Assembly (NCBI GenBank): GCA_003956705.1
Contig: QZCP01000121.1
Coordinates: 81,098 to 145,097 of the forward strand
Direction of reading: 5' to 3'
Length of the DNA stretch: 64,000 nt
Source of the DNA: Brevipalpus yothersi
Lineage: Eukaryota > Arthropoda > Arachnida > Trombidiformes > Tenuipalpidae
Part shown: positions 11,191 through 19,482 of the stretch, in pieces
Position numbering within the stretch: position 1 is the stretch's first letter
How the letters are laid out: each line of letters opens with the position of its first letter
Made by a program: the position numbers and the translations under genes
The notes under the pieces: generated by a model
Databases searched by the model: none
The model's input: only the letters and a program-made list of their open reading frames with translations
What the model was told of the DNA's origin: nothing

Positions 11191-11338
11191 GATCCTTGAG
11201 CTTAAGTACCTCTGTACAACACATCGAGTGACCTGGAGAGGTGTCGAAGGGCTCCATTGGAAAGGTGGTCCGGAGTTTCTCTCTGATCAAAATTCAGATG
11301 CCCGAAGGCATCCTATTGACCCACTCTGGATGTCCTTG

Positions 11339-11344
<6 letters not shown>

Positions 11345-11398
<54 letters not shown>
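11345..11398 (+). repeat. (GA)n microsatellite between S4 and ATP9 fragment b
   Basis: About 27 GA units at the position where the parental S7-ATP9 interval has only a GAGAGA stub (19255). The downstream flank GTCAAATCAAGAGATGCGAC is shared with 15599 and 19265. Confidence 0.95.
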
Positions 11399-11400
<2 letters not shown>

Positions 11401-11579
11401 GGGTCAAATCAAGAGATGCGACCTCGGAGACTCGTTTCCTAGGTTGAGAGAGTTTGGATGTGGTTCCGTCTTCTCATATGATGGGGAAAAATATACCAAC
11501 ACTCGAGAATGAATGATTCAATGGGCTGGAGACACACATTTGCTATTGTCGACATCGATTCAGCCTCCTTTTTTTAATG

Positions 11580-12130
11580 ATTCAAGTTCTATTATCGCAT
11601 TATTACAATTAATCACGTTAATCTATCCACAGTAACTTGTTGCCACAATGGTACTAGGCGAGAATTTCAAAACATTCAGAGGTACACAGCTAACAACTGT
11701 TAGAAGGAATACTTTCCAAATGCAAAGGAACAAGTCATTATGAATTGTTCATCAAATAATGTCTCCTCAACGTGACAGCCCCCATAGGACATTTTTCCCA
11801 GACGAATCTTTCTGAACACCATCTCATTGCCTGTGAGTCTACCTGTTCTATCAGTAAAAAGAAATTCGCCTAAGATCTTCTGGTATTGTTGTGGTCCGAA
11901 CGATTGTCCAAGGAATTTCCATATCTCTTCGGATTAAAAAAGAATAAGCAACACGAGCCATTTCAAGATTGACTCTCAATGAAATGGGAATCATATAGGA
12001 AAAAAGAAGTAAAAATCTGAACCAGAATCTATACCAAGGGCAATTGAAGCCTTTCAAATAAATCATAGCAGTTGAGAGAAGAATAGGTGTGATGCACTTT
12101 GGTTAGCTCATTCACTTCGATATCCAGGAT
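11580..12130 (-). pseudogene. ATP9 pseudogene fragment b
   Basis: Two pieces of ATP9 are present: the 3' end (about 11580-11757, parent about 19455-19617) and an exon 2 piece (about 11790-12130, parent about 21575-21930). They are separated by roughly 30 bp (about 11757-11787) that match the DOMON-like 3' tail, not ATP9. The DKTGT motif has become DRTGR, as in fragment a, so a and b share an ancestor. Non-functional. Confidence 0.85.
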
Positions 12131-12480
12131 AGAGAGATGGGAGCATCTGTATTTCAATAATTCTTGACGTTATACCGATTCAGAATACGCATCAGCTCTC
12201 CGGGTGATTCGATGGAGTTCGAATCAAATTATGCCTCAGATTTATAGTGTCAAACAAAGTGGCCAATTCCTTCGAAAGTGGTCTACAATTTTTGAGCTAT
12301 CGTCAATCGAAGAGCAAAAGGTAGAGGAAAAACAATCCCTTACCTGATCTATGGTAATTTATCTATTTGATTGAATCAAGCATAAGAAAACTGGTGGAAA
12401 AGCCATGAATGCAATACAAAACGAAAAAAGGAATATCAGGGCGTATTGGACATGGCCCAGAACTAGTTAGCTGAGCATCA
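12127..12480 (-). repeat. Array repeat P, copy 4 (decayed)
   Basis: Same ATP9/P junction as at 4862. The start codon (12453) is present but small deletions disrupt the first-exon ORF. Confidence 0.65.
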
Positions 12481-12739
12481 ATTTGAATCAAAATATGATG
12501 ATTTAATTATATTCAATCGGAGGGAAAATATTGAACTGAAAAATGCTTATCAAAGAGGAGATGTTTACAATTCACAGGCTGACAATCACATACAAATAAA
12601 CTCTCAAATAATGTCTTCTCAACGTAAGAGCTCCCATTCCAGGGCTAGTATTGGCAGATTCATATTCACATGAGCCATCAGAACACTACAAGGTATGATT
12701 AGCATTGGTTGAAATTCCAACCAGAGAAATGCTTCGAGT

Positions 12740-13411
12740 TTATGGCAATATTTTTTCTTCGTTGCTGTTAGCTATGGCCACAGTTACATTACAACGGTCA
12801 ATGCAGATTTCCATTTGCCCAAGAGTTGTTCCATTGGTCAGATCGGTGAAGCTGGATTTAGGCTCGATTTGTCCAAAATCCCGGCCTTGAATCAAAAATA
12901 TAAAATTCATACATTGGTTTACCATCTTTTGGTCACTGACAAGAGGACGAGAGAAAGAGTAAGAAGCGTCACCAGTCTTAGAATCGAAGGTGAGTTTATG
13001 ATCGTCCTCCTTCCAATCTTGAGAATAGCGGAGACCTTTTGAACGAGTTAAGGTTGCTTGAAGAACGACGGTTTTCAGGCCGCGCAATTCCATGAATGCT
13101 GCACAATAAACAATAACACCACTAACAACCAACGCGTTTTTAGGACTTTTGGACTCTTTTTGGAGTATTATACCAGACCAAGTGAGGTGGTTTCTCATAG
13201 TCAGATTGAATTCAATCTTACCACCTTTGACTTCCCATTCAAATGCATAAATGCCTGGTGCCTCTGGAACTGCCTCCAAGGGAACAATAAATGATCCTTG
13301 AGAGGAACATTCATCACTCTGAACTGGACACACAATCAAAAAGACAATAACTGTTGATAATATCACTGATGAAAGCATCGCTTTATAATTCAAAGATTTC
13401 ATTGTAAACAT
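12740..13411 (-). CDS. DOMON-like secreted protein, copy S5 (223 aa)
   Basis: Close paralogue of S1 and S4. Start at the conserved MFT (an upstream in-frame ATG at 13444 adds 11 residues). Signal peptide, then ECSSQGSFIVP, WEVKGGKIEFNL, HLTWSGI, EDDHKL, YSFSRPL, and the C.DRCNVTVAI end. The ORF closes EEKILP, where a short deletion relative to S4 has changed the final residues. The former membrane tail follows in degraded form (about 12500-12739). Confidence 0.65.
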   Translation of the reverse strand: MFTMKSLNYKAMLSSVILSTVIVFLIVCPVQSDECSSQGSFIVPLEAVPEAPGIYAFEWEVKGGKIEFNLTMRNHLTWSGIILQKESKSPKNALVVSGVIVYCAAFMELRGLKTVVLQATLTRSKGLRYSQDWKEDDHKLTFDSKTGDASYSFSRPLVSDQKMVNQCMNFIFLIQGRDFGQIEPKSSFTDLTNGTTLGQMEICIDRCNVTVAIANSNEEKILP

Positions 13412-13784
13412 GTTGTATTTGGGTTGTGATCGATAGCTTTTCACCTGAGAAGTAGACTGATCAAGTGTTTTTTCTTTTTTGGTTGATTCATGAGCTTAAG
13501 TACCTATGAATGACACATGGAGTGACCTAGAGAGCTGTCGAAAGGGTTCTATTAAAGAAGGCCCAGAGTTTCTCTCTTTCTTGTCGAAATTTAAATGTCC
13601 CAATACATTCTATTGGCCAACTCTGGATGTCATTCGGGAGGGTTGAGGTCTGATTCATTGAAAACTTCTATCTAAAAGGTGAAGGTCCTAGAAAGCTTGT
13701 TTTCAAGAACAGGGGACTCACAGGAAGTTGGTCAGCTGGAAGAGATGATTCATTGAAAACCAGAGGGAGAGAAAGAATATTTAT

Positions 13785-14240
13785 CTCAGAGGAGTTGCTC
13801 ATCCAAGGATGAACGAAAAAATTGAGCTCACATTAATCGAGCAAAAGATTGTAACAGGGGCAAATCGATAAGAGAGAAGAATTAAATTTGGAAAATGCTG
13901 CTTCATGAGGAAAAGGGAAGCCCATTAAAAGAGTAACTATCCGTCGCAACTTGGATGATTTTCGAAAAGCAATGAGAACCAGGAGAGGGATTAAAGAGAG
14001 CGAATCAAGTGAAGGAAAATAGAAGATCGACATTCGAGAGAATTTGAGCCAGCGAAAAGTGTATCTTATATTTTACAGAATAGCGAAAAGAATGTTTGAC
14101 CGCTTTTATTTTGATTGATGGATGAAGAAAAGAATTTCATGCTTTTTTTGACAATTCTTTCGACATTGTGAAATCTTGGGATCATTTCTTAGGCCCATGA
14201 AAGTTGATGTCATTGGGAAAGTCCACTCAGCAATGCAGAT
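13785..14240 (-). repeat. Array repeat R, copy 4
   Basis: Most complete internal copy of R, with all three landmark blocks in the same order as copy 1. Confidence 0.75.
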
Positions 14241-14633
14241 ACTTTGTTCGAGGTTCAATCCGTTCATTTCGACCTCAACTAGGTTCATAATTGGGAGAAT
14301 CAATATGAAGAGAAATAATCAAATAATCAAAACTCTCTTCTCAAGAGAATCCCAATTTTAGCTCATGAGAAGAAAAAATGAGTGGAAGTCCAATTCAAAT
14401 ATTTGCCAAATCAAGAATGAAAGAACAGCCGATTATAACCAAAAATTAATCATTTAATCATATTCCATCGAATTGAAAATAGAGAACTACAAAATTGCTT
14501 ATCAGAGAGAAATTGATTACAACACACATGATAGCAATTTCACACAAATCAATACGGACTCTGAGAAAAACTATCACCTTGAAGTTTTCGATTCTATGGC
14601 CGATATTAGCAAACGAGTATTCACAAGAGCCGT

Positions 14634-15311
14634 CTATTCACTTGGGGGTATTGGTTCTAATTCAATCACAGAAAAGTTTCCGAGAATTTCCTCCGTTGCT
14701 GGTGTAGCTGGGGTCACAGATGAATCGCAACGGTTAATAGAGATTCTCATCAGCCGCCGGAATGATGTACAATATAGATGAGAGTAATTGAATAAGGGTT
14801 TGATTTGATACAAACTTTGGCCTCGAATGAACAATACAAGAGTTAAATATTTTTTGGTACCTTTTTGGTACTTTTCAGAGTGAAGAGGACGAGCGAAAGC
14901 ATAAGAGAGGATGTTATCATCATAGTTTAGTTTATGACCATCTTTCACCCCTCCATAAAAATCATGAAGACCAGATTCGGTTTCGGCTAAAGTTGAATGA
15001 CGAACGGGTGAGTTTGACAAAGATGGACTAAGAACGATAAATTCACCAGCTTCTCCTGGACTTCCGAAGACTGCTATTCCAGACCAAGGATGCATGTTTT
15101 TGACAGACAGATTGAATTCGATCTTATCACCGTTGACTTTCCAATCGAATCTGTAAAACGAATCGTCAGTGGAATTCATTGGAGCAGTGAATGATCCTTG
15201 AGAGGGACAAAAATCACTCTCAACTGAACACACAATCAGGAGGATGATAATTGTTGATGAAATCACTGATGAAAGTAATGCTTGAAAATTCGAAAATTTC
15301 GATGCAAACAT
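14634..15311 (-). CDS. DOMON-like secreted protein, copy S6 (225 aa)
   Basis: Start at the conserved Met (NMFA; an upstream in-frame ATG at 15344 is possible). Signal peptide, then CPSQGSFTAPMNSTDD, FRF/YRF-DWKVNGDKIEFNL, HPWSGIAV, VKDGHKL and LSYAFARPL. This is the closest intact relative of the S2 pseudogene and also keeps the VTPATPAT stalk of S7. The ORF ends IPPSE. A frame one base off continues through DGSCEYSFANIG to a hydrophobic tail (about 14440-14630), so the anchor was lost by a separate event from that in S1/S3/S4/S5. Confidence 0.65.
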   Translation of the reverse strand: MFASKFSNFQALLSSVISSTIIILLIVCSVESDFCPSQGSFTAPMNSTDDSFYRFDWKVNGDKIEFNLSVKNMHPWSGIAVFGSPGEAGEFIVLSPSLSNSPVRHSTLAETESGLHDFYGGVKDGHKLNYDDNILSYAFARPLHSEKYQKGTKKYLTLVLFIRGQSLYQIKPLFNYSHLYCTSFRRLMRISINRCDSSVTPATPATEEILGNFSVIELEPIPPSE

Positions 15312-15532
15312 ATTTTGTGTGGATAGTGATCGGAAGCTTTTCACCTGAGAAGAAGACTAATGAAGTGTTTCTCCTTTTTGGTTGAATCTTGAGCTTAAGT
15401 ACCTCTTCATGACACATCGAGTGACCTGGAGAGCTCTCGAAGGGCTCCATTGGAAGAGAGGCCCTGAGTTTCTCTCTGATCAAAATTCAGATGCCCGAAG
15501 ACATCCTATTGACCCACTTTGGATGTTATTTT

Positions 15533-15545
15533 AGAGAGAGAGAGA

Positions 15546-15592
<47 letters not shown>
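15533..15592 (+). repeat. (GA)n microsatellite between S6 and ATP9 fragment c
   Basis: About 28 GA units with one GGG interruption, at the same position as the tract at 11345. Confidence 0.95.
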
Positions 15593-15595
<3 letters not shown>

Positions 15596-15777
15596 AGGTC
15601 AAATCAAGAGATGCGACCTCGGAGACTCGTTCCCAAGGTTGAGAGAGTTTGGATGTGGTTCTGTTTTCTCTTGTGATAAGGAAAAATATACCCAAACCCG
15701 AGAATAAATGACTTAATGGGCTAGAGACACACATTTGCTATTGTCAACATAAATTCAGCCTCCTTTTTCCAATAATT

Positions 15778-16810
15778 CGAATTTTAACATCACATTATTA
15801 CAATTAATCACGTTAATCTATTTACAGTAACTTGTTGGAGCGATCGTTCTAGGCAAGAATTTCAAAACATTCAGAGGTACACAGCTGACAACTGTTAGAA
15901 GGAATGCTTTTCATGCAAAGACACATGTCATTATGAATTGTTCATCAAAATACTGCGGAAATATGACAAACGTCAGCACACAAAAGTTCTGCAAACACCA
16001 TCAACCAGTGCCAGGTACGTACGGTGAATTCGAGCATCAATAGTTCAGTAAGAATGACCGATGTGAATGTTATTGCAACCACATGTATCAGTTCATCATT
16101 GAATAGAAGCATGGCTCCATACATTATAACCCCACCTTGATAAATACTAATTAAAACCCAGATGAAAAAGGTCTTATAGGTTAGAGATCGGCCTTTCATC
16201 AGCTTATATAGCTCAGGATAACGTAAGACTAGGTGAGATGGTACATCTTTGTCCAAAACTAGAGAAAAAACAGGGAACATTGTGTATACCGTAGCATAGC
16301 CAACTAGCAATAGACTCGGATAAAGTGCAACTGAGGCAAAGTAGAATATTGAAGAGAATATGGCCTGAAGAACGGATATTATCAGGCCTCTATGAATGAT
16401 GAACTGACACAGTTGCGCCGATCTCTTGTAACGACGACTACCATGATAGGCATTGATTTTGAGGTGAATAAGCTGTTTCTGGGATAGCAGAAACTTCCTC
16501 AAAATATTCAGATGTGTAGGACACTTCCAAGATGAATATTTTCGAACACCATCTCAATGGGTGTAAGTGTACCTGTTTTATCAGTAAAAAGGTAAGAAAT
16601 TCTTCCAAGAACTTCTGAACCAGAATCTATTCGATGGGCCATTGAAGCCTTTTAAACAAATCATAGCAGTTGGAAGGTGAATAATTGCGATGAAAAGCAC
16701 TTCGGTTAGCTAACTCACCTCATTTTCAGGAGACGAGCTTTGCTCCTTGGTTCGAGATTCATTATAGTCTTTGTTTCCGGGCCAGTATAGATTACAACTC
16801 AAGTAGCAGT
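15778..16810 (-). pseudogene. ATP9 pseudogene fragment c, with 392-bp identical tract
   Basis: Contains the ATP9 3' end and membrane-domain exon (to 16432), fused by deletion to exon 2 sequence (parent from about 21490). A second deletion removes about 140 bp near 16607, and homology ends at about 16810 (parent about 22018). The longest ORF (15945-16502, 185 aa) carries several C-terminal transmembrane segments but no catalytic core. The DKTGT codons survive here (about 16570), unlike fragments a and b. Bases 16041-16432 are identical to 19726-20117 of the intact gene, while the adjoining ~100 bp differ at many sites. Confidence 0.85.
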
Positions 16811-16999
16811 ACCAGACTCGACCCAACTAAGTTCATGAAATGGGGATCAATATGAAGAAAAATTTTTAAAACTTTTTTGTCAAGAGAATCTCAATCTTAG
16901 CTCATGATAAGAAAAAATGAATAAATATCTCAATTGAAACTCCTGCCATCATTTAAGAATGAAAGGACAACCGATTATATCGAAAAATTTAATCTTAGC

Positions 17000-17430
17000 C
17001 CATCAAAAAAGTGATATCTCGGTTGCATTTTGTACGAGTTTCGAATAGCAATCAGGGAAAGAGAGTGAACAAGTGAAGGAAGGAAGAAGAGAGAAACATA
17101 TGAGAATTTGAGCCAGCATTGAGAATGATATTTTTGGGAAAGGCAGGCATGAAAGTTTGACCCCTTTTACATCAATTGATCCATCAATAGGAGAATTCCA
17201 TGCTTATTTCTAAAATTCTTCCGGTAGTGGGAAATCTTGAATCATTTAACAGTCTTGTGAAAGTTAATGTCATTAGGAGAGTGCACTTGGTGCTGAAGAT
17301 ACTGCGTTCGAGGTTGTGAAGGTTCAACAATGGCCCTCAAAGAACAACTGGCCCCGATCGAATGAACACGAGGACACATTGTGCTTAAGCTGAGGAGCTT
17401 AAAAGTGTCTTAAGAAATCTATGGATCTAT
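17000..17430 (-). repeat. Array repeat R, copy 5
   Basis: Diverged copy with the GAATTTGAGCCAGC block near 17105 and the downstream flank near 17210-17340. It runs into repeat P copy D in the same order as at 1920-2970. Confidence 0.65.
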
Positions 17431-17439
17431 CTTAATACA

Positions 17440-17970
17440 GGATAGAGAGATATGAGCATCTGTCTTGACGTTGTACGGATCCAAGAACTGCGTCATTTGA
17501 TTTGATGTTGATCAAATCAAATTATACGTCAGATTCATTATGTCAAACATAGTTGTTCATTCTGTGTTTTGTTCATCAGCATTTAGACTATGAATATTGA
17601 TCATTTTTGTCAAGATTCCATTTCATACTCCAATGATATTTGCAATTTTTGAACTATCATCAATCAAAGAGCAAAAGAGAAAAACAATCACTTACCTGAT
17701 GTATGTGATGGAAATTTATCGAGTTGACTGAATTAAGCATTAGAAGACTGATGGAGAAGCCATGGATACAATACCGACCAAAAAAGAGCAACAGAGTGTG
17801 ATTGGACATGGCCCAGTACGGCTTAGCTGAGCATCAATTAATATTAAAATATGCTTCTAGCATCAATGTAATCGAGGTTTATCGATACAATATTGTTCTA
17901 AAGAATGAAGTGTAAAAATTTCGTAAGCAAACGAGTTGGTCACCATCACAAAAACTTGAATCTTCCTGAA
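17440..17970 (-). repeat. Array repeat P, copy D
   Basis: The ATG at 17809 opens 38 codons ending at a GTAAGT donor (17695-17694) and beginning MSNHTLLLFF. It is closest to copy A; both extend into the same CGATACAATATTGTTC flank (17883 and 3024). One base is missing relative to copy A near codon 8. The distal block (17465-17520) keeps the MTQFLDPYNVKT frame and a TAG stop. Confidence 0.6.
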
Positions 17971-18140
17971 ATCCTTGAAACTGAAAGGAGAGACAGCCAA
18001 TATAAGAATGTAAAAAGAATTCTTTTGTCGAGAAAATCTCAATTCTACCTCATGAAAAGAAAAAATAAATAAATATTCTAATCGAAACTGTTGACTCTGG
18101 AAGAAGAATGAAAAGACAATCGTTTATATCGAAAATTTAA

Positions 18141-19022
18141 TCATAATTCTTCAGAGTAAAAATATTGAACCAGACAAATGATTATCAAAGAGAAAATGAT
18201 TACAATACACAGGCTAATGATTACATACAAATAAACTCTCAAATATTGTTTTCTCAACGTGAGGGCCTCATTTCCAGAGCCAATATTGGGGGATTCATAT
18301 TCACATGAGCCATCGGAACACTCAGAGGTATAATTAGAATTGGTGGAGATTTCAACCAGAGAAATGCTTCGCGTTTCTGGTTTCTTCGAAGTTTTCCCTG
18401 TTGTTGCCGGTGTAGCTGTGGTCATTGTTGTATCGCATCGCTTAACACAGATTCTCATTTTCTTGACGAATGTTCCATTGAGCAGATCATCGAGGCTGGA
18501 TTTTGGTTTTACTTGTCCCAATTTACTGCCTTGAACCAAGAAAAGAACATTCATACACTTTTTTGTACTCTTTTTGGAGCCAAGAGGACGAGTGAAAGAG
18601 TAAGAGACGGTGTCAGAATCGTAGATGAGTTTGTGATCGTCTTTCATCCATTCCTGAAAATAGCGAAGACCAGCGGATCCGGATATGGTTGCATGACGAA
18701 CGGGAAATTTTGGGAAAGCTCGACTAACAACAACAACTTCACTAACTTTCGAGCCTTTTGAACGTTTGGATTCTTTTTCTAGCTCTATGCCAGACCAAGG
18801 ATGGATGTTTTTGATAGCCAAATTGAATTTGATCTTACCATTGTTGACTTTCCAATCAACTTTGTAAAAACAATTTGAACTACAATTCATTGGGGCAGTA
18901 AATGATCCTTGCGAGGGACAAGAATCACTCTCAACTGGAAACACAATCAAAAAGATGATAATCGTTGATAAAATAGCTGTTGAAAGCATGGCTTGACAAT
19001 CTGGAGACTTCGCTGTAAACAT
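18141..19022 (-). CDS. DOMON-like type I membrane protein, parental copy S7 (293 aa)
   Basis: The only array member with an uninterrupted C-terminal membrane anchor. Order: signal peptide (about 1-33, ending VESDS); Cys-containing N-terminal loop (SCPSQGSF, NCSSNC); DOMON-like beta-sandwich (WKVNNGKIKFNL at 57-68, HPWSGIEL at 74-81, VVVVS near 96-100, DDHKLIYDSDTVSYSFTRPL at 128-147); Cys pair ICVKRC at 191-196; Thr/Ala/Pro-rich stalk (about 198-216); SECSDGSCEYES loop; one transmembrane helix about 263-287; tail YSEEL. Expected topology is outside-facing domain with a very short cytosolic tail. Start is placed at the conserved MFT; an in-frame ATG at 19097 would add 25 residues. A CAG/GTTAAA junction just upstream may instead be a splice acceptor, so a 5' exon cannot be excluded. 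DOMON is a pattern-level call; the ligand is unknown. It lies 385 bp downstream of the ATP9 stop codon, in the same orientation. Confidence 0.7.
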   Translation of the reverse strand: MFTAKSPDCQAMLSTAILSTIIIFLIVFPVESDSCPSQGSFTAPMNCSSNCFYKVDWKVNNGKIKFNLAIKNIHPWSGIELEKESKRSKGSKVSEVVVVSRAFPKFPVRHATISGSAGLRYFQEWMKDDHKLIYDSDTVSYSFTRPLGSKKSTKKCMNVLFLVQGSKLGQVKPKSSLDDLLNGTFVKKMRICVKRCDTTMTTATPATTGKTSKKPETRSISLVEISTNSNYTSECSDGSCEYESPNIGSGNEALTLRKQYLRVYLYVIISLCIVIIFSLIIICLVQYFYSEEL

Positions 19023-19383
19023 ATTGGATGTGGATATCGATCGAAAACTTTTAACCTGAGAAGTAGACAGATCAAGTGTTTTTTCTAATCTGTTCAATTC
19101 TTGAGCTCATTTACCTCTCCACCACACATCAAGTGACCTGGAGAGATGTCGATAGGGTTTCATTGAGAAAAGAAGGTCCCGAGTTTATCTCTTTCTCGTC
19201 AAAATTCAGATGTCCCAACACATCCTATTGGCCAGCTCTGGATGTCATTGGGAAGAGAGATCAGGTCAAATCAAGAGATGCGACCTCGGAGACTCGTTCC
19301 CAAGGTTGAGAGAGATTTGATGTAGTTTCGTCGTCTCCCGTGATGGGAAAAAATTTACCAGCATTCGCAGTGAAAAGAAATGA

Positions 19384-19389
19384 TTTAAT
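19384..19389 (-). terminator. Possible ATP9 poly(A) signal (ATTAAA)
   Basis: ATTAAA on the minus strand about 95 nt after the ATP9 stop codon. It is the common variant signal. No AATAAA was seen between it and the stop. Confidence 0.3.
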
Positions 19390-19482
19390 GGGTTAGAGAC
19401 ACACATTTTCTATCGTCAACATGAATTCAGCCTCCTTCTTCTTACAATGGTTCGAATTTTAACTTCACATTATTACAATTCA

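Noticed and set aside
15945..16502. 185-aa ORF as a separate membrane-protein gene
   Set aside because: It is part of ATP9 fragment c, fused across a deletion and without catalytic domains.
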